Below, in pieces: positions 14,713 through 27,330 of a DNA stretch of 64,000 nt; within the stretch, counting starts at the first letter, position 1, and each line of letters begins with the position of its first letter. Source of the DNA: Cristatella mucedo (Eukaryota > Bryozoa > Phylactolaemata > Cristatellidae); assembly GCA_009760855.2 (NCBI GenBank), contig WPIO01000025.1, positions 1,243,501-1,307,500 of the forward strand. Direction: 5' to 3'. The notes under the pieces are model-generated. The model made no database searches and was not told the origin of the DNA. It saw only the letters and a program-made list of their open reading frames with translations. Position numbers and translations under genes: made by a program.

Positions 14713-15364
14713 TCGCAGTGCGAGAGTCTCGGCAGCTCGAGGCTTCGCTGCAGTCTGGGCCGTGTCATAAAATGGGCGAGGGAGAGATTTAAGCAGAGCC
14801 GAGCGAAACCAAGGATTGGAGTGAGACGAGACTAGCGTCCGAGCGGAGAGGGAGATGGGAGAGAGGAGGCGTGCAAGGAGCAAAAAAGATCGAACCGAAG
14901 TGGTCAGCATCAGATTCGGTCTGACGTTGACGAGGAAACGTCTAAGTGTGGCTAAAGCAAGATCGTCTGCCGAGAAGTGTTCCTGCAATAGCTTCGGGCC
15001 AGGGCTGCCGCAGCTTTACAGTGGCAGAATGATGTACCCGATCGCTGATAAAAAGTGAATCGACAATCTCCGACACAGGAAGCAGAAGTCCTAACATCTC
15101 TCTCCTTCTTACAACTTTGGTGGAGTAGGCATTTTGCGAGAAATTCAACAGTCCTAAAATAGCTAAGCAAAGACCAACAGGTCGCATGCATCGACACGGC
15201 GCCATGCTGTGGCGAACGAGCTTGCAGAAAGCATGTCTGAGGTGTGTGATGTGTCGTGAGGCTGAAGGAGCATGGACAAGCCGCCCCGAGCAGTGCTGTC
15301 TTAGAGAACGTTGAAGATAAAGCAGGAGAGAGACGGAAAGATAGAGACTGATAGTGAGAGGCTG

Positions 15365-15367
<3 letters not shown>

Positions 15368-15453
<86 letters not shown>

Positions 15454-15482
15454 AAGAGACAGACAGACAGACAGACAGACAA
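15368..15482. repeat. (GACA)n microsatellite
   Basis: About 28 units of GACA, with a few AAACA and AGAGACA variants. Antisense frames read poly Cys-Leu-Ser-Val, an artefact. About 14720-15365 and 15485-16470 show no recognised feature. Confidence 0.95.
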
Positions 15483-16469
15483 ACACAGGTGGGAAGACAT
15501 AAGAGTAAGCCTCTTCCTCCTCTCCTTTATCTATCACTTTCCGTCGCAGCGCGGCTGTTTTTAAATCTATTTTTCTATGATGTAATCAAATGTATCCCCA
15601 TCTATAGCTCCCCAAAGCCAAAAGAAGTAAGTGGCTATTACGCAGGAGCGTTTTTGTTTAGCTCACTTAAAGCCCAAGCAGCTTTCAAACGGCAACTAAG
15701 CAACTTCATCTCATAAAGCACGGGGAAAGTAAGAAGCATAGCTGAATCAGTAGGGCAGTAAAGGAAGTGAATAGCGCAGAAATAGCTGCTCAGGACAGCT
15801 GGAAATCGTGCGTGCCTCAGTCGGCAGCAGGAGAGTAGTCTCATTGACCCCGACGCATCCGCGTCTGAACAACACCAAGCGACATCGTGCGCCGGCCGGC
15901 GCATTTCGGGAGCAGCGACCTCGAGCAGCAGCCTCGAGCTCCGCGATGGGTCCGGATGTTCTGCGACGACTTGCCTTACTTGCACTTGGCTACAACCTGC
16001 ATTTAGGTAATTGAATCCTTTGAGCAGTTGCCTACGGTTCCGGTAGTGGCTGAACACTTTGCCTCGGAAAAATCAGCCACAGAGGGCTCGAACGCAAACA
16101 TTTCGGCCTTGTGCGTATTGGCTGAGGTCTCGTCGGAAACGGTGCCATTTTCTATTCCAGGAAGCGCGCCTCATGTATGGCTCAAGCTACAGACACACGC
16201 AGGTATAAATCTCGCGTCTAGCAGTAGTCGCTAACCGCATTACGCACGCTCTTCAGGAATCGCAGCCACGAATTTACAATCCACCCAACACATTCTCCAA
16301 TTCGAGCTGCTGCTACAGTTCTGTAATTTAGTGTAAACAGAGCCACCGCTGACCTTGGTGACCGCTTATAAGTTTTTGGCACTGGAATGCCCACTCGATG
16401 TGAATGGACCGTTAGTTTAAGGTCAAGGTTAGCGGATTCGACAGCCTCACAGGCACGCGTGCTCGCGCA

Positions 16470-16544
16470 CACACACACACATATATATATATACATACAT
16501 ACACAAACACATATATAAATGTATATATATATATATATAAAAAA

Positions 16545-16591
<47 letters not shown>
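16470..16591. repeat. (AC)n-(TA)n compound microsatellite
   Basis: An AC run passes into imperfect TA and ATAAAT repeats. No feature was recognised from about 16595 to 17685. Confidence 0.9.
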
Positions 16592-16593
<2 letters not shown>

Positions 16594-17684
16594 GCACTTT
16601 GCTGGCCTTGGCTGAATTTTAGCGCGAACAAGAGCTGTTCGGAGGCGAGCTAGAACTCCTTTGTCCTGGAGCAGTGAGCCAGAGAGGAGCGTCAGCGCGG
16701 TTAGAGAGCAAGAGCTTAAGAGCAAGCCAGGAAGCTGAGACCGGCGGTGGCGATTCGGCCTTTAGAATTGGTCCGATACCCGCGGAAGCTGCTGATTGAT
16801 GTTGGCTAGCCTGTCAAGCTCCGCCTTCACTCGGTCCAAGAAAGAATCGTCTGGAACCCATTCGCCATTCAAGCTGGACAGAGGGGACATTCCAGTGGCC
16901 TAGTGCCGGTATTAGTTCCTTACAGTAATGGGCCATGGTGTCGGGCCCAATACCACTAAGCTCTTGCCCCATTGTCTCAGCCAAGTATTTAAGAGTCGAG
17001 CGACGCTCGCTCTGGGTCTTTTTGTCTGTGGTCTTCTGTCTTTGGTCCGGCTCCGCCGTCGGACTCGTTTTCTCTGAAAGCGAGGGAGGAGGGCGGGCTG
17101 TTCGCCAGCGATTGACGGAACAGGACGAGACAGCGCGCTAGGAGGATTCGGTGGACTCCACCGAATACGGTCGTATCGTGCCCGAGCTGGCATTTTGTGT
17201 TTCTTTCGTGTTTTGTGTGTGCGCGCTAGCACGTGGTCTCGGCATGGGGATTTGCCGGTGCGAGCTAGACGTAGTTGGCGTGTTCGGGGTATTCCCTCGG
17301 CACAGGTGGGAACGGATTCCTAGTTCACCGGTTAGGGTTTAGGGTCCGGGTCGCGCTTAGTGTTGAGGAGTATTCCCTCCGCAAGAGTGTTGGTGTAGCT
17401 GAGAACGTGCGAGGAGTGTGGAGATAAAGCTGAACTAGACGCGCAGCGACTTTGTGCGCTTGCGAATAAAGTTCAGTAAAATCCCCAATTTGTGTGTCTT
17501 GCTTCCAATTCACGCTGCGGACTCACGACCCCCTTTAGTAACGGTAAGCAGGTCAGCGCCAGAAACGCTCGTTTCGTGGCGGCCAGCTTATTGCGCGTAG
17601 GCGCGCACCGAACGGCATTAGGCGATAGGCTACGCCGCTAGGTAAGCGGCAGGTCAAGCTTACCCCGCCGAGCCTTCGGCGTTA

Positions 17685-17812
<128 letters not shown>

Positions 17813-17814
17813 GG

Positions 17815-18590
17815 GCGGCCCAGCCTGCATAGGGCAGGGTCAGCTGCTGCCTGGCCACGGACAGATTCGCCACCCGTAGTCACTTCCACACCACGGGTCT
17901 TGGCCTGCCGTTCCGGGCCAGGCGGTTCGTCCACCGAGCTCGCCTGGACGTACCGCCAGTGGCTGCTGCAAGGAGTCGGTCGTACCCCGGGGCGGTTACC
18001 AGTTGCCGCCTGTTGCCACAAGGACGCAGAGACCGTTTGCCACGTGCTGAGCCACTGCCGGCCGATGCTGCATGCATGCAATCGCGGTCCGACATAACCT
18101 TGTTCACAGCCGCCTAATCGGGCTCTCCCGGCCACTGCGCTCTCCTGTATGTCAGCGGGCGGCGACCTTCCACTTGCCGGCGGTCCAGCTCTCAAGCCGG
18201 ACCTGGCGATAGACGACGGCACCGACACGGTAATCGTTGATGTGTCGGCAGCAAGGATGCTCCGGTAGCGGCGACCCGGAACGAGACCGCTAAGTATGCG
18301 GCCATTGCCCGGTCTATTCTGACCGCTTGCTATGACCGGTCGGCGGGGGTGTGGCATTTCGTGATCGGGGCTCTCGGCAGGTGGTGGCCAAACAATGACA
18401 CTGCCTGGCCGACCTCGGCGTCCCACGCGCCGCGGAAAGAAAGGCATTACGACGGCACCGCGTCTCGATGCCGTTACCGGCTCGGCGTCCTGAACCGGGA
18501 GGCCCGGGTGGCACCTGCGACCCTGGCAGGACAGGGCACCGCCGGCTAACGTGTACATGCGAGTTGAATATTTTTAATACATCTTCCTAC
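17815..18590 (+). mobile_element. LINE with restriction-like endonuclease (R2/NeSL type), 3' fragment, frameshifted
   Basis: Three forward frames joined by frameshifts give the C-terminal end of an RLE-type non-LTR retrotransposon. The zinc knuckle region reads [10 protein letters not shown] (H-x4-C), followed by [10 protein letters not shown], then the PD-(D/E)xK-like nuclease signature KPD, 12 residues, then D ([18 protein letters not shown]). Further on, [15 protein letters not shown] resembles the conserved VGALGSWxPxNE stretch of this group. The copy is 5'-truncated and broken, so it is inactive. A second fragment lies at 22445-22805 on the other strand, and the two share their 3' ends (GTAxACGTTxGCCGGCGGTG on the minus strand here). 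The clade (R2, R4, NeSL or Utopia) is not resolved. Confidence 0.7.
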
Positions 18591-18599
18591 GTGTAGATT

Positions 18600-18720
18600 A
18601 AGACCGCCACTTGCAGTGAGAAATAAGGAATCACCCAATACAGGACTCGCGAACCAACGACCTGGGTGTGCCTGAAGAGCGAGCGCTTCGTCGGGGGGGG
18701 GGGGGAGGAGGCGGGGCTAA
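18600..18720 (-). mobile_element. SINE family B fragment
   Basis: The minus strand reads GCGCTCGCTCTTCAGGCAC and GGTTCGCGAGTCC (B box), then the GGGTGATTCCTTATTTCTCA body. A G run at about 18694-18707 interrupts it. Confidence 0.5.
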
Positions 18721-18739
18721 GACCCAGAGGCTAGCGGCC

Positions 18740-20175
18740 TGATACTTGACGATGCTGTTGACATATTTTCGCTGTCACTGAGGTCAGGCTCAAGAAGACA
18801 AACTGCTCGGCTATCACCGATGGACGGTACACAAGAAGGTTTCTCCTTTTTCCATACTCCGAAATCGCAGAAACCTGCAGGTGAAGTAGTCGTCGACGCC
18901 AGCAGCTCTTTCAATGTCAACCCTTTCCCGGCTCTTACTAAGCAATCTTTTGAACCTCTTGATCTCTATCCTGCCAGTTGTAAGTTTCCGGTAGTGGCGG
19001 CGTTAACTAGTCGTCCAATGGGAAGCGATTCCAGCTTCAGCATTGAGGTTTCCGCCTTTCTCCCTGCTCTTTGCACCATGAGTAGCCCGCTCCTCATTCT
19101 GGCTCATTTTAATATCCATTTTGATAACCCATCTGATCGGACGTGTGCCAATACGCTTTCACTGTCTGAGTATTCTACCTCCGTAGTAGCATTCGAATCC
19201 ATGCACATATAAAATGCCACAGCCGTGACCAAACAGTGTCTCCGAGGTTGTACTATATCGACAAACATAGTCGCCCCATTTAGCATATTTAATCGCATGC
19301 GTATTTCATTCGCACTCGATCGTGTTTCTGTTCGGGCATCCAAAATTACACGCGCGAGCCAAGAAACCTCATGAGACCGATCTGTAGACCGATACTGCCG
19401 CAGCAGACTTGCGTCCACTGCAGGCATGCTTGACCCTCCCTCGACCTATCGACGTTCCCTCCTCGATGTATTATGATGCACCATAACTCCAGCTATAACT
19501 CTAGGTCTATACAATTATTCACCTCTGACTAAACGACAAGTGCGCGCCCCTCAGACATCGTTTGGTTTACGGCTGACGTGGTAAACAAGAAATACTAAGA
19601 GCAGGCTTGAAAAGTCTCGAAAAAATCGGGGACCCACCGTCCACGGCTTGGCATCTGAGGTTTATTGTAGGTAGTATCAATCCATTTTGGCTTAAGTTAA
19701 GTCCACATTATTCATGATAAATAGCCAAATTATGGATCACTTACTTGAAAATGCTAATTTTAACTATCAACCGTCTTCTTAGTCTCTCGGAAACAAGCAC
19801 ACTGCCGCGTGATCCCAACGGCGACTTAGCAATGAGTAAATCCAAATTATTTTTCACCACGGCTAAAATTACCATTAGGCCTCTGTACCGTGTCCAAAAG
19901 TTCTCTTTATGAGGTTTAAGACACATTGCTACTCACCACTACAAAATATTACAATATTTCCCTGGGTGAAGTCCATTTACATCTGAAAACAGCTACAGTC
20001 AGGCAACACATTAAAAAGCTGACGCTACGTCAACAGAACATGATCAAATTGCGCCCGGTCTCTCTTCAGCAACCCTATCCAAAACACTTGAACGGATAGT
20101 GGCAAAGCAAGCAACGATGCCTATCTACCGATTACGTAGACTCATATAGGATCTTGCAAGCAAGCTCCAGTCGTG
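18740..20175 (+). mobile_element. L2-clade LINE fragment: endonuclease to start of RT
   Basis: Broken frames give parts of an L2 ORF2. QSFEPLDLY and ILAHFNIHFDNPSDR (endonuclease GDFNIHxD region, with the G-D changed to A-H) lie at about 18950-19140. At about 20040-20110, LRPVSL then KTLERIVAKQ is recognisable as RT domain 0-1. Many stops and frameshifts make it a fossil. Confidence 0.7.
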
Positions 20176-20179
20176 AGTA

Positions 20180-20600
20180 CCGTATATTTACGAGTGTAAG
20201 TCGCACCCAAGTATAAGACACACCCTGAATCTATGGATACAACTTTTTGAAAAGTTTTTATTAAAAAATACTATTACTGAATATATAGCTCATTTTTATT
20301 AATATGAGTTTGCTTTTATCATCAAATTTAACAAGAAACTCGATATCGGTATCACAGCTAACACCTTCACAGTCTTCTTCCACATTGTCAATGTCTGAAT
20401 CGTCACTTTCCTCATAGATTGCATCATCTTCAATTCAATACAGCAAGTTAGAAATTCCTGTCTTCCTGAACGACTTCACAATTCCTTCTGCTTTGATGCT
20501 CTCCCAAGCTTGTTAAATCCATTCACAAACATGCTTGATACTGATTCTTCTAATTCTTCCTGCTGGTGTCAAACCTACGCCATATGAACAAGCTAGACAG
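20180..20600 (-). mobile_element. pogo/Tigger-like DNA transposon remnant
   Basis: Its plus-strand left edge TACCGTATATTTACGAGTGT followed by AAGTCGCACCC looks like a transposon terminus with TA target. The minus-strand frames read SSMFVNGFNK, then an acidic tail (EESDDSDIDN, EEDCEGVS, DTDIEFLVKF), as expected for the C-terminus of pogo/CENP-B-like transposases. The rest is missing. Confidence 0.4.
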
Positions 20601-20639
20601 AGTCAGATCCTACATTAGCGTGAGAGGTGTCTGAGTTCG

Positions 20640-21096
20640 GTGCGCATCCAATGGCTATCGGTCATCGGGAGAACCTAGACGTTTGGGGGCACCTCAGAAT
20701 TCGGTCTCGGGTCGCAATCTCGTCTTTCCTTTCGACGTTGATGGCATGCAGGTCTACATATCCCTCGATTCTTACAAGCCGCGTTCCTCATCCGACTCGC
20801 TGTAAATCCCTTGCAGCCTGCAGCGACGACAGTCGCAATTGAATGGCCGCCATCTTGAAGCTTAACAATATGGCCAGCCTAATAGCTGTTATAGACAAGC
20901 CTAGTGTCACCCTCAAGTTGGAAGACCTCACCATTAAGGTAGGTGTATCGAGCATCGTTCCTCTGACGTCTGCCAGTAATCTGGGCGTGCAATTCCGAAA
21001 CGGCTTACCATTAGATGAACGTATCGCTTTTGCTATCAAGTCGGCCTACTTTCAGCTGGGGGCATTGCCAAAATCAGGACCAGCGAATACGAAGTG

Positions 21097-21128
<32 letters not shown>

Positions 21129-21700
21129 AGTGATGTATATATATATATATATAGATATATAATATAATAGTGATATATATATATATACGAATACGAAGCG
21201 AGTATGAAATTCAACTTGTTCACACGTTCATGACATCGCGTCTAAGTGACTGCAAATTCGCTAACACCAGGACTCACTTTCTGTGCCCTTATTCGTCTGC
21301 AACTGGTGCAAAACTCAGCAGCTCTCTACTCTATACTCAAAAGCGAAGCTGCAACACTATTCTGGTTCCATCTGATATTGAGCGGCCCCTATAAAATATC
21401 AAATAGACTTTCTTTTAGCAGTCTCTCTTTGGCCTACAGATCGCTTCCCTCGCCTCTGCCAGCCTACCAATCTGACCTCGTCGCTCCCCCAGTCACGTGC
21501 TCGCATACCTCCGGCTCCTCAGCTTCCAGTCGTCTTGCTTCCCCCCACACTAAATTGAAATCTTTTGGCGATCGGGCCTTCATCTCGGACATGCGCCGAA
21601 AGTCTGGAACTCGTTTCCGGTTTCTCTCATTGCCTGCATGGACTACTGCATCTCGGAAGTCTCAGTTAATTTGTGTAGAGCCTTAACAAAACTTAATCTC
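20640..21700 (+). mobile_element. L2-clade LINE fragment: RT C-terminal half, interrupted by (TA)n
   Basis: After SLAACSDDSRN comes MAAILKLN, SVTLKLEDLTIKVG, SASNLGVQF, AIKSAYFQLGALPK and, further on, the LKSFGDRAF region. An AT microsatellite (21092-21190) splits it. It is diverged from the other L2 copies here and not intact. Confidence 0.75.
21092..21190. repeat. (TA)n microsatellite inside L2
   Basis: Imperfect TA repeat with two ATAATATA interruptions, lying inside the L2 reading frame and followed by a repeat of CGAATACGAAG (GCGAATACGAAGTG before, ACGAATACGAAGCG after). Confidence 0.9.
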
Positions 21701-21815
21701 TATTCAGGCGCTTCAAATATGCCACGGGACTACAGCCCACGACATAGGCCGTCAAATAAATTCACCCTGACCTTGGCTCAAGGAGGGTGCCGTAACCACT
21801 GGGCCTAACCAGCGT
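21683..21815 (-). mobile_element. SINE family A copy
   Basis: The minus strand reads CCCAGTGGTTACGGCACCC, CCAAGGTCAGGGTGAATTTA, GTGGGCTGTAGTCCC, GGCATATTTGAAGCGCCTGA and ATAGAGATTAAGTTTTGTTA. About 21830-22360 has no recognised feature. Confidence 0.8.
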
Positions 21816-22363
21816 GGAAACCGTTGACCCTGGGTGTCAACTTGCGTGCTTTCTGTATGCTTGTCTAAGCCAAGTACCTAGCGTGTCGTTAACCCTTAGC
21901 TGATGCTGCTTTTGCAGCGAATCAAAAAGTGCCGGGATAGAGATTTTTCATTCCTCTTCATGTGATATAAAACGACTTATCATACTTAATAATGAGCTTA
22001 AGGAACTTTCAAGTATTATTTAGGCCTCCTTAAATTTTTAAATTTATTTTAACGTGCAAGAATTCAAAATGACGGCGACTGTTTATCCTAGCTATCGCCG
22101 CCAATCTGGCACCGCACATCAGTAGACGCCGCGGCACCCCGGTTGACGGCGTTTCGGCTTTTGCTCATATTTCCAGCCGAGTGCACAAGCACTCTACTTG
22201 AAAATATATTATTGGCCGTATTTATTCTAATCACTAGATGAACACCCGATGACTTCTGATATTTTTACCGGGTTTATGATCGGCGGCCCCAGGGCGTCAT
22301 TTAGTCCCCTAAACCACTCTCGGCAATGTACGTGTTGCAACTTTAGTACTCAAAATAGCCGCG

Positions 22364-22440
22364 CGGTACAGATATATATGTATATACATATGTTTTTATA
22401 TATGTTTTATATATTTGCGATATATATATATATACATAGA
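22364..22440. repeat. AT-rich degenerate (TA)n
   Basis: Interrupted ATATGTATATACATATG repeats next to the 3' end of the second RLE LINE fragment. Confidence 0.8.
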
Positions 22441-22444
22441 AAAC

Positions 22445-22799
22445 TTAGTAAAATATTCAACTCGCATGTATACGTTTGCCGGCGGTGCCTTGCCCTGCCG
22501 GGGTCATGGACACTACCTAAGCCTCCCGGTTCAGGAACGGGGACCACACAACTTCCGAGCCGGTAATCGCGTCGCTAAAGCAAAGCCGCCTCAATGCACT
22601 TCGCTCCGTGCCTAGAATACCGAGGTCCGCCAGGCAAGCTTCATTGTTTAGACACCAGGTGCCCGGAGCCTCGACCACGAAGGGCCTCACCGGCGCCTAC
22701 CGATAGCTGTGAGGAAAAGACCGGGCAATGGACGCATACTTATCGGTCTTGTTCCTTGCCGCCACCACCAAAGCGTCCTCACTAACGTCGAATGGAACC

Positions 22800-22805
<6 letters not shown>
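22445..22805 (-). mobile_element. LINE with restriction-like endonuclease, second 3' fragment
   Basis: Minus-strand frames read VPFDVSEDALVVAARNKTDK then YASIARSF (nuclease and following helix), WCLNNEACLADLGILG, then LNREA and the shared 3' end AACTCGCATGTA (plus-strand order). It aligns with the end of 17815-18590 in the opposite orientation. The 5' break lies at a (TA)n run, as in the first copy. Confidence 0.65.
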
Positions 22806-22878
<73 letters not shown>

Positions 22879-22880
22879 AT
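22806..22880. repeat. (TA)n microsatellite
   Basis: About 70 bp of TA with TACATA interruptions and a GTGTGT lead. It separates the RLE LINE fragment from the L2 copy that starts near 22905. Confidence 0.95.
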
Positions 22881-22904
22881 GAAATAATATACATATTTTT
22901 AATT

Positions 22905-23885
22905 TTTAATATACTATACAGATTTCAAAAACTAACTTACTAGTTATTGGAAAACCCAGTGTGCGTCAGAGATTGGAGAGGCTAACGCTCAAAATTGGCT
23001 CTGCCAGCATATCTTCTGTTGAATCTGCACGAAATCTATGGGTCATGTTCCAAAGTGACCTTTCGTTAGACGACCACATCAGCTCTACAATCAAGTCTGC
23101 CTACTTTCAACTAAACAACATTGCTAAAATTCGGGCTTGTTTAGGCAGAAACACGAAATATAAGTTGGTCCATGCATTTGTGACATCCCGTCTTGACTTC
23201 TGTAACTCACTGCTTTGGTGGTCTACCGGCACGTGCACTCAGGCGCTTACAGCTGGTGCAAAACTCTACAGCTAGACTTGTCTGTCGTGAGTGTCGCAGT
23301 TGCCACATCACACCACTTCTCGCTGACTTGCACTGGCTAGCAATCAAGGAACGGATTGAATTCAATGTTTTGTCGCTCACTTTCAGGTTCCTTCATTCTT
23401 TGGCTCTAGCCTACCTATCTGATCTACTGCCCCGTCATGCTAAGCATCGTACCACCACTTTTTTTACCTGTTCACTTATACCTCGTACAACCCTTTAAGT
23501 CCTTTGGAGATCGTGCTTTAAGTTCTTATGCTCCCAAAGCCTGGAACTAACTTCTGACTGGTGTTACGACATCTCTCGACTTGACCACATTTAAAAAGAA
23601 ATTAAAAATGTACCTATTTATGACAGCATTTAGTGGGTCCCTGTGATTTGTCCTTTATGTGCTTATTCGTGCTGACACTGTTGCATGCTGCCACTAACCA
23701 CACTTGCATGCTGACCCTATGCATGTCACCCCTAACCATGTTACTCATGTTGTTTATCAAGCATGATACCACTCACCATTCGATCGTGTTTCCTTCGCAG
23801 CAAATCTGAAGCGCCTAGAAAGAGATTGAGTTCTCTGGGGCAATTTATTAAGCGTGTTAATATAATTTTTATTAGTCACCTAATA
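22905..23885 (+). mobile_element. L2-clade LINE, 5'-truncated, RT C-terminus and 3' UTR
   Basis: Frames read LVIGKPSVRQRLERLTLKIG, ISSVESARNL, FVTSRLDFCNSLL, LQLVQNSTARLVCREC, ITPLLADLHWL and LSDLLPRHAKHRTT with frameshifts. They are followed by a 3' UTR with GCATGCTGACCCTATGCATG and the tail AGCGCCTAGAAAGAGATTGA then GTTCTCTGGGG. Related copies share this 3' UTR. Confidence 0.85.
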
Positions 23886-24324
23886 TAGCCTAAAATCAAC
23901 CTACACAACGTATATATCGCTCATACTTGCCTGCTGCTCCGGCCTGTTTATAAGTCACACTTCATTGGAAACTATCAAAATAAAAAGTGATCTGTTATAT
24001 CCAGATCGCCGTGATAGAGCAGTGCATACTATGCAAGCTAAAATTTGAGACGAATTGGAACTTGGAGGTTTTCCCGCTCATATATAAATTATGATTTAAC
24101 CGCAAAGGTATACGGTTGCCGGCAACTGGCGGCAGTAAAATGGTGGCGGCGGGCGGTGCGGCGTGCGCCGTTGATGGGCGCAGGACAGTCGAACGGGTTA
24201 TCATTTCTCGTCAAAAAATGGCCAGCATGTAGGCAAGCGCTCTGCAATATTGCTTGCTCGGTCTTTATCACCATAAAGAGAACCCGGTAATGTAAATTTA
24301 CTCAAACCTTAGACTCAGCACAGG

Positions 24325-24480
24325 GGTACGGGGCTCTCTCTTCTCTACTTGGGTCGTGGGTTCAAGTCCTGTAGCGGACAATCATTTATTGCCCACAGCA
24401 AGTGCCGGCGATTGCCGTCGAGGCTTCTCTATTGCAATGCAATTGAGGCCGTCAAATCGGCCAGCCTTTAGTTTACCTTT
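24325..24480 (+). mobile_element. SINE family B copy
   Basis: CGTGGGTTCAAGTCCTG B box, then GGACAATCATTTATTGCCCA, GCGATTGCCGTCGAGGCTTC and GGCCGTCAAATCGGCCAGCC. The A box lies in the TCTCTTCTCTACTTGG region and is degraded. Confidence 0.65.
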
Positions 24481-24489
24481 AATGCGCCC

Positions 24490-25440
24490 CCAGCGTTGTG
24501 GGCCAGAAGCATCAGCGAGCACTCCAGGGCGACGAGCGTGCGGTGCACGCGAGGCCTCGCGAAGCGTCCAGGTTACGACACCTTGGCCTTCGGCATCAAA
24601 AGATTTGACTAGCACGAGCGACAGAACTCGGAGCCGAAGCGCAGCCCGCGTGCTCGCCCGCGCGCTCGTCCGCGCGCGAGCGACAGGCTTCTGCTTCTCC
24701 CTAGAGAGGGGGGCTGCGATTTCCGCGGGCGGCCCGAACGGGTTCGCTAGCGAGGTCGCTTCCGGCGCCGTCGAGTCGTCTAGTTGCCGCGGCTTTTCGC
24801 AGCCTTTTTATCCCATTTTCCTTCGCCACAGTTTCTGTCACGTGAAGGATTGAGCCGTTGCAGCGGCCCCGAGGAATCGATCGTCCTCGGTTCTCGCGCG
24901 CGTGCCCACTAGCGCCGGCGTGCGCTAGGAGTCGCTAGGTCTCGACAAAGGCGCTCGGCTCGCCCCTACTTGGGTTTTAGGAGCGACGCAACGGGCGTCG
25001 CGGAACGCAACTCGGACGCTCATTCGCCGGCGGCTGCTCGAGGCGCCGCAGTTCGACCCTATCTGCCGATTCAAACTCAAAGGAGCCGCTTCGTCTGGAA
25101 TCAGGTCAGAGCGGTCGCTGGGGCTGCTTGCAGCTCGGCCGCCGGCGCCGATTCGCCGTGTGGGCGCCGCCGGGCGCTCGGCGCACCGCCAGGTGGGAGG
25201 GTCTCGCCGGCTTTACGTCGCGTCGCGAATAGGCGCAGCCGGTGCGAGCCCGGTCGGGTGCCGGCTGGCGAATTGCACAACGTTGCCGGTTGTCCGCTCC
25301 GTTAGAGCCTCGGGTGGGTGCGAGCGGCCGAAGAGCGGCGGTTAACGAGCTGCTAGCGCTGCGCCGTCGCTTCGCCGGAGTGGGGAGGGGCTGACTTAGG
25401 CGCTTAATTTTCATCGAATCGACGACGGTAGCGCCGTCGG
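24490..25440. promoter_or_regulatory. CpG-rich block
   Basis: CpG-dense DNA with CGCGCGCTCG runs and open frames on both strands caused by composition. It may be an unmethylated regulatory island. No gene homology was seen. About 25440-25870 has nothing recognisable. Confidence 0.35.
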
Positions 25441-25869
25441 CCGCTCTTAAAGTGCGCTTCAAAATGCGCTTTCAATGCGATCGGTACCCCTAATAGCATA
25501 CCGCAGGATTCTCTCCGGCGCCATTAAATGCTAGCCGAAACGTGGCTGAAATTGAATGACTGCGGGACAACTGCCGGCGCCGTCGCCACTGTGCGCTTCT
25601 CTGCTTTTTTGCTTTATGTCCCGAGGTCAATAAAAACTGCTGGCAGAGTAGCGAATGTCGATTTCAACTCATTCCTCACTCAATTTCAATGCGTTTCCAG
25701 ACCCTTCGAAGCAGCGTGTCGAATCTCTCGTAGCGAGTCCCTCCAATCGCTTGCTGCCAGGCGGCACTATTCTGCTGTTCCCAGCAACTAAATCTTGCTT
25801 TATTAAATATACTTTTCTGACCATTTTCTTATTATACGTTCCACAAATTTTACCTTCCTTGTACTGGGT

Positions 25870-26050
25870 GCTCACTTTTAATGACCGAGGTTATGGGTTC
25901 GAAGCCTGCGGCATATGTAAATTGCCATCACAGATTAGTCAAGCTTCCTTTACAGCATATGTAAAGTGCCTAGAAAGAGGTTAGGTTCTCCGAGGGTGCT
26001 ACATAAATATGGTATAATAATTATTAAGTTCTCTTAGGGTGCAATACAAA
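25870..26050 (+). mobile_element. SINE family A-like copy with doubled L2-type tail
   Basis: The head has GTGCTCACTTTTAATGACCG, GGTTATGGGTTCGAAGCCT and GGCATATGTAAATTG. A first tail (AAAGTGCCTAGAAAGAGGTT then CTCCGAGGGTGCTA) is followed at once by a second tail (TATTAAGTTCTCTTAGGGTG). The first is L2-like, the second SINE-like. Confidence 0.6.
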
Positions 26051-26059
26051 TTAATTTAT

Positions 26060-27330
26060 TATATATATTTGTATACTATTCCTTTCAATAACCCAACTGA
26101 GCGTTTATGTGCATAATTTCGTATAGCAGCTGATTTATTTGCCCTTGCAAGTCATGTGCATGGCCTCACTCACAAGAAAGGTCACACATTCGATTTGATG
26201 GTGATCCCCGAAATTTTATGTTACCAACTCATAATTTTAACAAATTCTACATATCTGAGCATATTCGGATCTTATTGATTCTATGGTTTGCGTGCTATTG
26301 AATATTAAAAACATCCACGAATCGCAAAATCATAAGATCCTCGTCGCTGACGCTATCCACAAACAATGTCACATTTGCATATTGTTCTTCGTCCTCTGTC
26401 CACGACCTACGCTCGCCGGTGGAATGCTACAGTATGACACTAGCCCTGGGCTCTGGGTGAGGTCGCTCCTTTCATTAAGTGCAATGTTTGCACTCGCCCA
26501 GACTGCATATGGTTAATTGCAGATGTTACACTGACTTGGACTACTAAGCGGAAGCTTAAAAAAGAAAGGCATTTAAAGATCAGAGCTGACTGTCCACCTA
26601 CTGGCATACGAGGGCTACTGTGGGTCGTACCAATCCATCTAGCCTAGACTAAAGTCCGGCTTCTATGAAAATATATTGTTCAATCGCAGATGCACACTGC
26701 AACAAAGAACGATTGCGACCGTAACCATCTCCATAACAGCTCCGAGGTCAGAACCTTGCCTAGCGATTGCTCTGACATCTAGTCGATCGTTTCTCGATCG
26801 CCTCTTTGTCAGAAAGATACATAAGACCAGAGAGCACCTCTGCAAAGCAACATTCCTGCTGGGCTCCTTGCCCTGAGTTTCTAGCTTTACCTGAACGTCC
26901 ACCGGCGAGCCTGCTACTAGTGACCTCGTCTCAATGTGCAGCACCCAGTCTAGGAAGAATACTAGCCCTATAGACCATCCTAACTACTGCTCTCTTTGTG
27001 AGATGCATAGATTTGCTGCCGCCCTGCATAGCCAACACGACAAGTACGTCATCAGCCTCAGGTCTTGTCTTTTCGTCGTTCAAAGAGGCTGCCGGTAGGC
27101 CAGGTAGTCAGCGAAAGCGGCCGCCAGTTACTTCGGCCCGGTCTCCCTAATGCCATACGCGAGAACAAGTTGTGGCAGACCAAATAGACTCTTTTATTTC
27201 AAATCCTCGACCCTTGCAAGCAAGTTCCGGTCAGGCTTTGGAGATAATCTCTTCACCGATTCAGCACCCGTTGCGAGTGTATTCAATGAACAGCTTAGGA
27301 ATGCTGATTTAGTTCGAGTTTCTTGGCTAG
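26060..27330 (+). mobile_element. L2-clade LINE fragment: endonuclease to RT
   Basis: Translated pieces include the DNFIIT-like endonuclease end (HGLTHKKGHTFDLMVIPE), PSITQCLHSP-like central parts, and at about 27180-27300 the RT finger region IDSFISNPRPLQAS then SGFGDNLF. Frames are broken. It joins a 12-bp minisatellite at about 27330. Confidence 0.6.

Noticed and set aside
15368..15482. CRISPR-like array
   Set aside because: Contiguous (GACA)n with no spacers; eukaryotic context.
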